Below are positions 1 through 7,873 of a stretch of DNA of 12,638 nucleotides, in pieces. The stretch lies in the NCBI GenBank assembly GCA_934085635.1, contig CAKOHL010000025.1, positions 1-12,638 on the forward strand. The letters are read 5' to 3'. The translations under genes and the position numbers were made by a program. Positions within the stretch are counted from its first letter, which is position 1. Each line of letters begins with the position of its first letter. Under the pieces are notes generated by a model. It had not been told where the DNA came from. It worked only from the letters and a program-made list of their open reading frames with translations, and made no database searches. The stretch is from an uncultured Bacilli bacterium (GTDB lineage: Bacteria; Bacillota_I; Bacilli_A; RF39; UBA660).

Positions 1-1715
1 ATGGTGTTGCTTCGACTGGATACACATACACTGCTTGTACGGCAAGTAGTCCTTGCTCGGCTAAGATGGGAACGACTGCAGTTACTCAGACACTTACAGG
101 AACGATTAATACTTATAAAGTAACACTTGCAGTAGTAGGTGGAACAGGCGCAACAAGTAAAAATATAAATTATAATGGTAGTGGTTCATTTACGAGTGTA
201 TCTCCAAGTACAAATTATACAGCGACAGGAGCAACAGTAAGTTGTAATGGAGGAGCAACAGCAAGTTTAAGTGGAACAACAGTCACAGTAAGTAAAGTTG
301 TTAAAGCACAAACTTGTACAGTGACATTTGTGTTTACAGGAACTATTTATCAAAAATTATTAATAGATAATCCAACAAGAAAAACAAGAACGTTTACTTC
401 AGCATATTCAACAGATAATACGGGTACTTTATATCAAGCTACTGAAACAGTAAATGTAACTGGTACAAATAGCTCTGCTAAAACAGTTTACTATTTTGCA
501 GGGAATGCTAAAAACAACTGGGTAAGATTTGGTGGTTATTACTGGAGAATTATAAGAACAAATCATGACTCTAGTATAAGACTATTATATGCTGGAAGTT
601 CAACTACAGCTACAAATGCATATATAGGTACCGGAAGGTTTAACTCTGCTGCAAATAATTCAATGTATGTAGGATATATGTATGGTACTACTGGAAGTTT
701 AGCGCACAATAGAAATAATACTAATAGCAGTATAGCTAAGGGTGAACTTGGTACGTGGTATTCAAATAATTTGAAAAATAATTTTGCTTCATTTATTAGT
801 AAAGATGCAGTATATTGTAACGATAGAACTGTTGGAAGTGGTACTTATTCTGCTACTGGAACTGCGTTTAAATTTGCGGCTTATACTAGATTAGATGTGG
901 CTAATGGTGGTGCTAGTCCTAAACCTTCTTATAATTGCACAAATCAATATGACGCATTTTCTGGAAATAATACTAGGGCATCCTTAACAAATCCTTTAGG
1001 AATGATGACAGCAGATGAAATTATAATGGCTGGTGGAAAACTTAGTGATAGTAGTGCTGCATATTATTATAGAAATGCTAAAACTGGTACGCCAACAACA
1101 GGTAACTCAGATACTGCTCAGTCATTTAGTTCTACTGGGGCTAATGAATGGTATACAATGACTCCTTCTATTTGGGGCACAAAACCTTCTTCAACAACTA
1201 AATTAGCAAGAATGTTTGCAGTACAAGGATCAATTTCTCCAGGCCAAATACAATATGAATATTCTGCTTTAGATGGACTTGGTGGAGGTGGAGTTGTTGT
1301 CAGACCTGTAATAAGTATTAATTCTTCACTTAAGTGGGTAGCTGGAAATGGTTCACCAAGTAGTCCTTATCAAATGAATTTAGGAACAGGAACAATTATT
1401 TTCCATAGAAATCATTCTACTTCCGATACTACTACTCTCTCTCAAACATTTACTCTTGGACGTATTGGAAATAGATTTGGATATAATAATAATGGTACTC
1501 CAAAATGGACTCAGAGTGGTCAATTTGGACAATGGGATTATAGTGGATATACTCTAAAAGGATGGGCACTTACAAAAGATGCAACAGATGCTAATTATAG
1601 TATTTATTCAAATGTCAGTGATAACTGGCTTGGGAATATTATTAATAAGAGATATTCATCTCAAACAACTGCTGGAAAACTAGATTTGTATGCAGTTTGG
1701 AAGAAAAATTCATAA
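1..1715 (+). CDS. Large surface protein, 5' end outside window: Cys-bracketed module, DUF6273-like domain, InlB/Flg_new-type C-terminus
   Basis: The frame is open from base 3, with no stop and no ribosome binding site before the first ATG at 66, so this is the 3' part (570 codons) of a longer gene. Three modules are visible. Bases ~110-345 encode a Thr/Ser/Gly-rich beta module with two Cys (VSCNGG, about 30 residues, then TCTVTF). Bases ~346-1380 encode a ~340-residue domain with landmarks KLLIDN, YYFAGNAKNNW, YYWRIIRTN, VYCNDR, YNCTN, WYTMTP, VRPVISI and GNGSPSSPY; the same domain occurs twice in the gene at 10007. Bases ~1381-1712 look like an InlB/Listeria-Bacteroides (Flg_new) repeat ending LYAVW. 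There is no LPXTG anchor. Family knowledge makes it a secreted or surface adhesin-like protein; ligand and anchoring are unknown. The first 60 bases are about 50% GC, well above the rest. Confidence 0.8.
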   Translation, partial: GVASTGYTYTACTASSPCSAKMGTTAVTQTLTGTINTYKVTLAVVGGTGATSKNINYNGSGSFTSVSPSTNYTATGATVSCNGGATASLSGTTVTVSKVVKAQTCTVTFVFTGTIYQKLLIDNPTRKTRTFTSAYSTDNTGTLYQATETVNVTGTNSSAKTVYYFAGNAKNNWVRFGGYYWRIIRTNHDSSIRLLYAGSSTTATNAYIGTGRFNSAANNSMYVGYMYGTTGSLAHNRNNTNSSIAKGELGTWYSNNLKNNFASFISKDAVYCNDRTVGSGTYSATGTAFKFAAYTRLDVANGGASPKPSYNCTNQYDAFSGNNTRASLTNPLGMMTADEIIMAGGKLSDSSAAYYYRNAKTGTPTTGNSDTAQSFSSTGANEWYTMTPSIWGTKPSSTTKLARMFAVQGSISPGQIQYEYSALDGLGGGGVVVRPVISINSSLKWVAGNGSPSSPYQMNLGTGTIIFHRNHSTSDTTTLSQTFTLGRIGNRFGYNNNGTPKWTQSGQFGQWDYSGYTLKGWALTKDATDANYSIYSNVSDNWLGNIINKRYSSQTTAGKLDLYAVWKKNS

Positions 1716-1743
1716 TTGTAATAAATTAAATACAATTAAGTAG

Positions 1744-1775
1744 AAAGGTAACAATTTAGTTATCTTTTTATTTTG
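1744..1775 (+). terminator. Rho-independent terminator after the first surface protein gene
   Basis: A 9-bp stem (AAAGGTAAC at 1744-1752 with GTTATCTTT at 1759-1767, one G-T wobble) encloses a 6-base loop and runs into TTTTTATTTT. It sits about 30 bases after the stop codon and just before the parE promoter, so it separates the two units. A weaker AATTGTA/TACAATT inverted repeat lies upstream without a T run. Confidence 0.65.
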
Positions 1776-1781
1776 ATTTCT

Positions 1782-1810
1782 TTGCAAAAAAGTTAAAGTT
1801 ATGGTAAGAT
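1782..1810 (+). promoter_or_regulatory. Sigma-A promoter with extended -10 for parE-parC
   Basis: TTGCAA at 1782-1787 and TAAGAT at 1805-1810 are separated by 17 bases. TG stands one base before the -10 hexamer (TGgTAAGAT), an extended -10. This predicts a start near 1817 and a leader of about 50 bases before the GTG start at 1868. No operator or riboswitch is evident in the leader. Confidence 0.6.
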
Positions 1811-1867
1811 TAAAAAGGTAAGAAGAATACAAAAGATATTAATTTACGGAAATTGGAAGTGATATAA

Positions 1868-3769
1868 GTGGCATATGATGATAAGTCGATTAAAATTTTA
1901 GAAGGACTAGAGGCAGTTAGAAAAAGACCTGGTATGTATATAGGGTCTACTGATAAAAGAGGTCTTCATCATTTAGTATGGGAAATTGTTGATAATGCTG
2001 TTGATGAAGCTATTAATGGGTATGGTAATTTGATAAGATTAACTTTAACTAAAACAGGCAGTATACGAATTGAAGATGAAGGACGTGGAGTTCCTTGTGG
2101 TATGCATGAAAGTGGAAAAAGTACACCTGAAGTTATTTATACTGTTTTGCACGCTGGAGGTAAATTTGAAACTGATGGATATAAAGTCAGTGGTGGACTT
2201 CACGGGGTAGGTGCAAGCGTAGTTAATGCTTTAAGCAAAAAAATGGTAGTAACAATATATAGAGATGGTTTTATACACGAAATTAGTTTTAAAAATGGTG
2301 GACACGTAGACGAATCACTTAAAGTGCTAGGACCTTCTAGAAAAACTGGTACCACTGTAGAATTTTGGCCCGATCCCGAAATATTTGATACAGTTAAATT
2401 TAACTTTGGTACAATTGAAGAAAGAATGCAAGAAAGTGCATTTTTAATAAATGGACTAACTATTGAAATAAATGATGAAAATGATGATAAACACGTTGAC
2501 TTTCATTATGATAATGGACTTGTTAGTTTTGTAGAATATATTAATGAAAATAAGACTCCTCTTCATAAAGTTATTGATATGTCTGGAGAAAAAAGTGGAA
2601 TAGATGTTAAAATAGCAATGTGTTATACTGATTCATATAGTGAGAATATAGTATCGTTTGTTAATAATGTTAAGACAATAGATGGAGGAACACACGAAGT
2701 TGGTTTTAAAACTGCTGTTACTAAAGTATTTAATGAGTATATTAAAAATAATAATTTACTTAAAGGTAAAAGTACTCAGTTAGAAGGATCAGATACAAGG
2801 GAAGGACTTACTGCTGTAATAAGTGTAAACATACCAGAAAGCTTGCTTCAATTTGAAGGGCAAACTAAAGGTAAACTTGGAACACCTAGTGCTAAACCTG
2901 TAGTAGAAAGTATTGTATATGAAAAACTAACATATTTTCTTCAAGAAAATAAAAGTGTAGCTTCATTAATAATGGATAAAGCTCTTAAAAGTAAAGTAGC
3001 AAGAGAAGCTGCTAGAAAAGCAAGAGAAGAAGCAAGAAATGGTAAATCTAAAACAGACAAGAGTAAAGTATTAAATGGTAAACTCACTAAAGCTGCTGGA
3101 AAAGATCCTAAGAAAAATGAACTATTCTTAGTAGAAGGAGACTCAGCAGGTGGAAGTGCTAAAACAGGTAGAAACCGTGAAACACAAGCAATACTACCTT
3201 TAAGAGGTAAAGTTTTAAACTGTGAAAAAGCAAGTACTAATGATATAAATGCTAATGAGGAAATTAATTTAATAATTCAAACAATTGGTGCTGGAATAGG
3301 TAATGATTTTAATCCAGATGATTCTAACTATGGAAAAGTAATTATTATGACCGATGCTGATGATGATGGAGCGCATATTCAAGTACTTTTAATAACTTTC
3401 TTTTATAGATTTATGAAAGGTCTTATAGAAAATGGTATGCTTTTTATAGCTAATCCACCTCTTTATAGTATTGAATATAACAAGACTAAAGAGTATATTG
3501 GTACAGATGAAGAATTAAATGAAATTAAAAAGAAGATTAAGGGTCAATATAAAATTAATAGATTTAAAGGTTTAGGTGAAATGGATGCAGAAGAGTTATT
3601 TGAAACAACAATGGATCCTAAACATAGAAGTTTAATTAAAGTAACTATTGAAGATGCTATGCTTGCTGAAAAGAGAGTTAGTACTTTAATGGGAGATAAA
3701 GTAGAGCCTAGAAAAGAATGGATTAATGAAAATGTTGACTTTACTTTAGAAGATGATTTTAGGAGGTAA
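1868..3769 (+). CDS. parE: DNA topoisomerase IV subunit B (ParE)
   Basis: ATPase subunit of topoisomerase IV, which with ParC decatenates daughter chromosomes by ATP-driven double-strand passage. The 633 residues have the family order. The GHKL ATPase shows VRKRPGMYIG, catalytic E39 and N43 in EIVDN, D70 in EDEGRG, and the SGGLHGVGASVVN lid near 108-120. The transducer domain is followed by TOPRIM with E423 in EGDSAGG and metal-binding D496/D498/D500 in DADDDGAH. Wording such as SFVNNVKTIDGGTHEVG, FEGQTKGKLGTP and AHIQVLLITFFYRFMK matches Gram-positive ParE rather than GyrB, and the partner is ParC. The start is GTG at 1868, with GGAAGTGAT at 1855-1863 as ribosome binding site; the ATG a few bases on is out of frame. 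The final two codons, AGG AGG, form the Shine-Dalgarno of parC, so the genes are translationally linked. Confidence 0.96.
   Translation: MAYDDKSIKILEGLEAVRKRPGMYIGSTDKRGLHHLVWEIVDNAVDEAINGYGNLIRLTLTKTGSIRIEDEGRGVPCGMHESGKSTPEVIYTVLHAGGKFETDGYKVSGGLHGVGASVVNALSKKMVVTIYRDGFIHEISFKNGGHVDESLKVLGPSRKTGTTVEFWPDPEIFDTVKFNFGTIEERMQESAFLINGLTIEINDENDDKHVDFHYDNGLVSFVEYINENKTPLHKVIDMSGEKSGIDVKIAMCYTDSYSENIVSFVNNVKTIDGGTHEVGFKTAVTKVFNEYIKNNNLLKGKSTQLEGSDTREGLTAVISVNIPESLLQFEGQTKGKLGTPSAKPVVESIVYEKLTYFLQENKSVASLIMDKALKSKVAREAARKAREEARNGKSKTDKSKVLNGKLTKAAGKDPKKNELFLVEGDSAGGSAKTGRNRETQAILPLRGKVLNCEKASTNDINANEEINLIIQTIGAGIGNDFNPDDSNYGKVIIMTDADDDGAHIQVLLITFFYRFMKGLIENGMLFIANPPLYSIEYNKTKEYIGTDEELNEIKKKIKGQYKINRFKGLGEMDAEELFETTMDPKHRSLIKVTIEDAMLAEKRVSTLMGDKVEPRKEWINENVDFTLEDDFRR
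3761..3766 (+). promoter_or_regulatory. parC ribosome binding site inside the last parE codons
   Basis: AGGAGG at 3761-3766 encodes the last two Arg residues of ParE, with the parE stop at 3767-3769 and the parC ATG at 3772. This consensus site fixes the parC start and suggests coupled translation of the two subunits. Confidence 0.85.
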
Positions 3770-3771
3770 TT

Positions 3772-6348
3772 ATGGCAAAGAAAAAAGAAGAAACAATAGT
3801 AGAAAAAATATATGATTACACTCTAGAAGAAATAATGGGGGATAGATTTGGTAGGTATGCTAAAAGTATTATTCAGGATCGTGCTATTCCAGATGTAAGA
3901 GATGGACTTAAACCAGTTCAAAGAAGAATACTTTGGAGTATGTATGAAAGTAAGAATACTTATGATAAACCATTTAGGAAAAGTGCCAAAGCAGTCGGAG
4001 ATATAATGGGACATTACCACCCTCACGGGGACTCTTCAATATATGATGCTTTAGTTCGTTTGAGTCAAAGATGGAAAATGAGAGAACCTCTTGTAGAAAT
4101 GCATGGTAATAATGGGTCTATTGATGGAGATGGACCAGCAGCAAGTAGGTATACTGAAGCAAGACTATCACGTCTTTCTAATGTAATGCTTTCTGATATT
4201 AATAAAGATTCAGTTAAAATGACACTTAACTATAGTGATGAAGACTTAGAACCAACAGTTTTACCTGCACATTTTCCTGCACTTCTTGTAAACGGATCAA
4301 CTGGTATAAGTGCGGGATATGCTACTAATATTCCACCACACAATTTAGCTGAAGTTATAGATGGTACTATTAAAAGAATAGATAGTCCAAACTGCAGACT
4401 TGAAACTATATTAGAAATAATAAAAGGGCCAGACTTTCCAACTGGCGCAGTGGTTGAAGGAAAAAATGGACTAATAGATGCATACACAACTGGTAAAGGT
4501 AAAGTTGTTGTAAGGGCAAACTATGAAATCATAGAAGAAAAAGGTAAGAAACAAATATTAATTAAAGAAATACCTTATGAAGTACTTAAAGAAACTTTAA
4601 AGAAAAAGATTGAAGATATTAAAAGTGATAAAAAAGTAGATGGTATAACTGATGTAATAGATGAATCAGATAGAATCAATATGGCTCGTTTAGTTATAGA
4701 ACTTAAAAAAGATGCTGATGCTGAACTTATAATGAACTATTTATTTAAAAATACTGATCTTCAAATCAATTACAATTTTAATGTTGTTGCTATTGTTAAT
4801 AAAAGGCCTAAAACATTAGGTATTCTAGAAGTATTAGATGCTTTCATAGAACATAAAAAAGAAGTAGTAATTAATAGAAGTAAGTTTGATCTAGAACATT
4901 CTAAGAAAAGACTACATATAGTAGAAGGTTTTATTAAGGCTATAGATATACTTGATGAAATAATTAAAACTATTAGAAGAAGTAAGAATAAAAGTGATGC
5001 AATAGATAATTTAGTTAAAGAGTATGATTTTACTACTGAGCAAGCAACTGCTATTGTAATGATGCAACTATATAAACTTACTAATACAGATATTACTGAC
5101 TTAAAAAATGAACATGCTGAACTATTAAAATTAATTGATTATCTAAACAAGGTAATAAGTGATGAAGATGTACTAAAAAGTGTTATAAAAGAAGAACTTA
5201 GAAGTATTAAGAAAGAATTTGCTACACCTAGAAGAACTATTATTAAAGATGAAATTACTGAGATAAAGATAGATGAACTTAGTATGATTCCTAAAGAAGA
5301 TTATATTGTAAGTGTTAGTAAAAGTGGTTATATTAAAAAACTATCTATTAAAGCATATAATCAAAATAATGATACTGATTTTGCACTTAAAGAAAATGAT
5401 TATTTAATTGGACTTTACAAAATTAATAATATAGATACTATTATTTTAATAACTAATTTAGGTAATTATTTGTATTTACCTGTTAGAGATATAACTGAGT
5501 GTAAGTATAAAGAAATTGGTAAACATATCAGTAGTTACATTACTTTATCAGAAGGAGAGGTAATAGTTAGTTCATTTGGTATAAAGAAATTTGATAATAG
5601 AACTATAACATTATTTACTAAAGATGGTCTTGTTAAGCAAACAGAATTAAGTTTACTTCCAGTAGCAAGATATTCTAAACCGATGACTATATTTAAACTT
5701 AAAGATAATGATGAAGTTATATCTGCTTCTCTTAATGACGGGGTTGTTTACATTATAACTGAAAACGGATTTGCCCTTAAATTTAGTAAAGAAGAAATAC
5801 CTGTTGTTGGACTTAAAACAAGTGGTGTTAAAGGTATTAAACTTGTTAATGATAAAGTTGTATCTGGTTTTGTTACAAATGATAATCACGAATATATAAC
5901 TATATTTACTGATAAGAATACAGCTAAAAGAGTTAAACTTGATGAAATAGATTTTAGTAAGAGAAGTTTAAAAGGAGATAATATTTTACATAGTCCTAAG
6001 AGTAAAAAATATAATATTGTTAAAACTTATGCTGGTACATCTAAAACTAATTATGGACTTATAGATGGAACAGGAGAGTTAATTAAATCAAGTGATATTA
6101 ATATTATGGATAAGTCAAGTACAGGAAGTACGCTTTCTAAGAAGAATATAGAAGGAGTATTTAAAGAAGCAAGACTTAAAGTAATAGATGATGCACCAGT
6201 GGAAACTATGGTCAAAGAAGAAAGTGAAAAACATCTTGAAACTCCTATTAAAGAAGAAGTACAAGAAGTTAAAAAAGAAGAAAAAAAGAAACCTGAAGTA
6301 ATAGAAACTATGACTATGAGTGACTTCTTTGATGAATTTAAAATATAA
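3772..6348 (+). CDS. parC: DNA topoisomerase IV subunit A (ParC)
   Basis: DNA breakage-reunion subunit that forms the ParC2ParE2 tetramer with the product of the preceding gene. The 858 residues carry the winged-helix/tower breakage domain with GDRFGRYAKSIIQDRAIPDVRDGLKPVQRR, the quinolone-region motif HPHGDSSIYDALVRLSQ (S88 and D92 at the positions of S80 and E84 in S. aureus GrlA), and catalytic Tyr127 in SRYTEA. ALLVNGSTGISAGYATNIPPHNL and KKVDGITDVIDESDR follow. The C-terminal third (from ~500) reads as the beta-pinwheel DNA-wrapping domain. The GyrA-box consensus QRRGGKG is absent; a degenerate KRSLKGD lies near residue 730, fitting ParC rather than GyrA. The last ~55 residues are an extra Glu/Lys-rich tail ending in MSDFFDEFKI, which makes the protein longer than the ~800 residues of GrlA. 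Ser at position 88 is the drug-sensitive-type residue; Asp for Glu at 92 is conservative and says little about resistance. Confidence 0.96.
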   Translation: MAKKKEETIVEKIYDYTLEEIMGDRFGRYAKSIIQDRAIPDVRDGLKPVQRRILWSMYESKNTYDKPFRKSAKAVGDIMGHYHPHGDSSIYDALVRLSQRWKMREPLVEMHGNNGSIDGDGPAASRYTEARLSRLSNVMLSDINKDSVKMTLNYSDEDLEPTVLPAHFPALLVNGSTGISAGYATNIPPHNLAEVIDGTIKRIDSPNCRLETILEIIKGPDFPTGAVVEGKNGLIDAYTTGKGKVVVRANYEIIEEKGKKQILIKEIPYEVLKETLKKKIEDIKSDKKVDGITDVIDESDRINMARLVIELKKDADAELIMNYLFKNTDLQINYNFNVVAIVNKRPKTLGILEVLDAFIEHKKEVVINRSKFDLEHSKKRLHIVEGFIKAIDILDEIIKTIRRSKNKSDAIDNLVKEYDFTTEQATAIVMMQLYKLTNTDITDLKNEHAELLKLIDYLNKVISDEDVLKSVIKEELRSIKKEFATPRRTIIKDEITEIKIDELSMIPKEDYIVSVSKSGYIKKLSIKAYNQNNDTDFALKENDYLIGLYKINNIDTIILITNLGNYLYLPVRDITECKYKEIGKHISSYITLSEGEVIVSSFGIKKFDNRTITLFTKDGLVKQTELSLLPVARYSKPMTIFKLKDNDEVISASLNDGVVYIITENGFALKFSKEEIPVVGLKTSGVKGIKLVNDKVVSGFVTNDNHEYITIFTDKNTAKRVKLDEIDFSKRSLKGDNILHSPKSKKYNIVKTYAGTSKTNYGLIDGTGELIKSSDINIMDKSSTGSTLSKKNIEGVFKEARLKVIDDAPVETMVKEESEKHLETPIKEEVQEVKKEEKKKPEVIETMTMSDFFDEFKI

Positions 6349-6353
6349 AATTG

Positions 6354-6382
6354 CTGAATGGTATAATTCATTCAGTTTTTTT
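6354..6382 (+). terminator. Rho-independent terminator of parE-parC
   Basis: A perfect 7-bp stem, CTGAATG (6354-6360) with CATTCAG (6369-6375), has an 8-base loop and is followed by seven T. It begins six bases after the parC stop codon. Confidence 0.8.
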
Positions 6383-6386
6383 ATTT

Positions 6387-6435
6387 ACTCCTACTGAATT
6401 TTACTGACAAAAGTGACACTAAAATTCAGTGGAGT
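6387..6435 (+). repeat. Long imperfect inverted repeat between parC and the lipoprotein promoter
   Basis: The arms 6387-6403 and 6420-6435 pair over 16 bp with a single bulged T (6392) and enclose a 16-base loop. The core ACTGAATTTTA/TAAAATTCAGT shares CTGAAT/ATTCAG with the terminator just upstream. TTTCTTT follows the right arm, so it could be a second weak terminator. It could also be the remnant of a small mobile element or an operator-like structure ahead of the promoter at 6458. Confidence 0.6.
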
Positions 6436-6457
6436 TTCTTTGAATATACTCTTTCGA

Positions 6458-6486
6458 TTGACAAAAAAAGTGAGTAATTATATAAT
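6458..6486 (+). promoter_or_regulatory. Consensus sigma-A promoter for the lipoprotein-mscL operon
   Basis: TTGACA at 6458-6463 and TATAAT at 6481-6486 are both perfect consensus, with the optimal 17-base spacer. Transcription should begin near 6492-6494, which rules out the ATG at 6493 as a practical start and supports the ATG at 6514. Confidence 0.85.
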
Positions 6487-6513
6487 TAGATTATGATAGG
6501 AGGAAGAAATATA

Positions 6514-6990
6514 ATGAAAAAAGTGTTAGTTGTTTTAGTGGGGTTACTTGTAATTACTGGGTGTAATAAAAACTCAGATGTTGATAAAAAGGAGGATATA
6601 CTTTCTTGTTATGTAGATAATAATGATTCATCTGATGGTGTAGTTAGAAGAGAAGTGCAAAATTATGTTTTTAGTGGTGAAAATAATACTTTAAGTAAAA
6701 TTTATTATGATGAAGTACATACTATTCAAGATTTTGCTAATCATTCTGAAGAAGAAAAAGAAAGTGAACGTATAAATTATAAAACTAACTGGTGTGGAGA
6801 AAATTTTAATGCTGATGATTCAGATACTATTTTATCTAAATGTGATGCTAATGTTACTAAAGAAGGTATAACTATTAGTATGGTTTATAAAAAGAGTTAT
6901 GTGGATGAAATGGCTAAGTTTGATGAATTTAAGAGCAAAGATGCTGCTTATGAAAAATTACAAAAAGATGGACTTAAATGTGAAAAATAA
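6514..6990 (+). CDS. Small lipoprotein with four conserved Cys (first of a tandem pair)
   Basis: I do not recognise the family. The 158 residues begin with a lipoprotein signal peptide, MKKVLVVLVGLLVITGC; Cys17 would be lipidated and the mature protein attached to the outer face of the membrane. AGGAGGA at 6498-6504 is the ribosome binding site. An in-frame ATG at 6493 is rejected because it lies at the predicted transcription start and would put seven residues before the signal peptide. The mature part is acidic with four Cys (LSCYV, NWCGE, LSKCD, LKCEK). These line up in order and approximate spacing with four Cys of the next gene's product, so the two are tandem duplicates that could each form two disulfides. 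The stop codon overlaps the next gene. Function is unknown; cotranscription with mscL only suggests an envelope role. Confidence 0.8.
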   Translation: MKKVLVVLVGLLVITGCNKNSDVDKKEDILSCYVDNNDSSDGVVRREVQNYVFSGENNTLSKIYYDEVHTIQDFANHSEEEKESERINYKTNWCGENFNADDSDTILSKCDANVTKEGITISMVYKKSYVDEMAKFDEFKSKDAAYEKLQKDGLKCEK

Positions 6991-7444
6991 AATATTTTTA
7001 ATATTAATAGCGTCATTATTAATAGTTGGTTGTGATAAGAAAGATGAAACTAAATTTGAAACTAAACCATTAGAAGTAGTTGATAAAGCTAGTTATAATA
7101 ATCCACTTGTATGTAAAAAGGTTACTGATGCTACTTATAACAAGATTACTGAATATAAAATATTTGACTTTGATAAAGATGGTAAAGAAGTAACTGGTTA
7201 CTATGAAATAATTAGTTATGATTATGATGAAAATCAAAGTGAAGAAAACAAATCAAGATATGAAAAATGGTATAACTGCAGTAATGTAAGTAATACAAAT
7301 TTATATAAATGTGATAATACTTGGGTAAATGATAAAAGATATAAAGTTACTAAAACATATAATCAAGGAAAAATTAGTGGTTTATCTGGAACTTCTTACG
7401 AAGAAATGAAAGATTATGTACCAAATGGATTTGAGTGTGAGTAA
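6980..7444 (+). CDS. Small lipoprotein with four conserved Cys (second of a tandem pair)
   Basis: This is a paralogue of the preceding lipoprotein and is not assigned to a named family. Starting at GTG 6980 it gives 154 residues with the signal peptide MKNKIFLILIASLLIVGC (lipid Cys18) and overlaps the upstream gene by 11 bases. An in-frame ATG at 6968 would add four residues (MDLN) without a better ribosome binding site, so the start is uncertain by that much. The Cys pattern LVCKK, WYNCSN, LYKCDN, FECE matches the first copy, as does a YDE/YDYDE-rich first half. No strong Shine-Dalgarno is present, so translation is probably coupled to the upstream gene. It ends two bases before mscL. Confidence 0.75.
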   Translation: MKNKIFLILIASLLIVGCDKKDETKFETKPLEVVDKASYNNPLVCKKVTDATYNKITEYKIFDFDKDGKEVTGYYEIISYDYDENQSEENKSRYEKWYNCSNVSNTNLYKCDNTWVNDKRYKVTKTYNQGKISGLSGTSYEEMKDYVPNGFECE

Positions 7445-7446
7445 AA

Positions 7447-7848
7447 ATGAAGAAGTTTTTTAAAGAATTTAAAGAGTTTATCTCTAAAGGTAATGTAGTT
7501 GATATGGCTATTGGTGTTATCATAGGAAGTGCCTTTTCTAAAATAGTATCAAGTGTAGTTAATGATTTAATGATGCCTATAATAGGTATAATAATAGGTG
7601 GACACGACTTTAGTTCACTTAAACTAACTGTTGGAAGTGCTGAAATAAAATATGGAACACTACTACAAAACATACTAGACTTTCTAATAGTGGCATTTTG
7701 TTTATTCCTATGCATAAAATTTATTAATAGGTTTAAGAGAAAAGAAGAAAAGAAAGTAGTAGAAAAAGTAAAAAGTGATGAACTAATAGTATTAGAAGAA
7801 ATAAGAGATGCATTAAAAAAAGAAACAAAGAAGAAACCTAAAAAATAG
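7447..7848 (+). CDS. mscL: Large-conductance mechanosensitive channel (MscL)
   Basis: Homopentameric membrane channel that opens under membrane tension to release solutes on hypo-osmotic shock. The 133 residues match the usual family length. The amphipathic N-terminus FFKEFKEFISKGNVVDMAIGVIIG leads into TM1 (about residues 15-42), which carries the pore-lining AIGVIIGSAFSKIVSSVV and the DLMMPIIG signature. A short extracellular loop and TM2 (about 71-92, ILDFLIVAFCLFLCIKFI) follow, then a charged cytoplasmic helix with a Lys-rich end. Two Cys lie in TM2. It starts two bases after the second lipoprotein gene and lacks a strong ribosome binding site, so it is probably coupled to it. The TAG stop lies in the terminator hairpin. 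Confidence 0.95.
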   Translation: MKKFFKEFKEFISKGNVVDMAIGVIIGSAFSKIVSSVVNDLMMPIIGIIIGGHDFSSLKLTVGSAEIKYGTLLQNILDFLIVAFCLFLCIKFINRFKRKEEKKVVEKVKSDELIVLEEIRDALKKETKKKPKK

Positions 7849-7856
7849 GTTTTTTT
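7834..7856 (+). terminator. Rho-independent terminator overlapping the mscL stop codon
   Basis: The stem AAACCTA (7834-7840) / TAGGTTT (7846-7852) with an AAAAA loop continues into TTTT. The mscL TAG is the first triplet of the right arm, so terminating ribosomes could disturb the hairpin. Only 17 bases separate it from the next start codon. The deacetylase must therefore depend on read-through or on a promoter inside mscL that I could not identify. Confidence 0.65.
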
Positions 7857-7873
7857 CTATTTATGGGGGTTAT

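Noticed and set aside
1868..6348. GyrB/GyrA instead of ParE/ParC
   Set aside because: Signature wording matches ParE/ParC of Gram-positives, the GyrA-box consensus is missing, and the two genes form a parE-parC style operon without recF or dnaN.
3823..6371. Minus-strand open frames within and just past parC (3823-4026, 4230-4487, 5653-5889, 6051-6371)
   Set aside because: They lie opposite a clearly conserved gene, have no ribosome binding sites and read as low-complexity antisense of AT-rich codons.
6493..6513. ATG at 6493 as start of the first lipoprotein
   Set aside because: It lies at the predicted transcription start and would place seven residues before a complete signal peptide. ATG 6514 has AGGAGGA at good spacing.
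7374..7715. Minus-strand open frame over the second lipoprotein and mscL, and a similar one at 10822-11013
   Set aside because: Antisense shadows of supported genes, without motifs or initiation signals.
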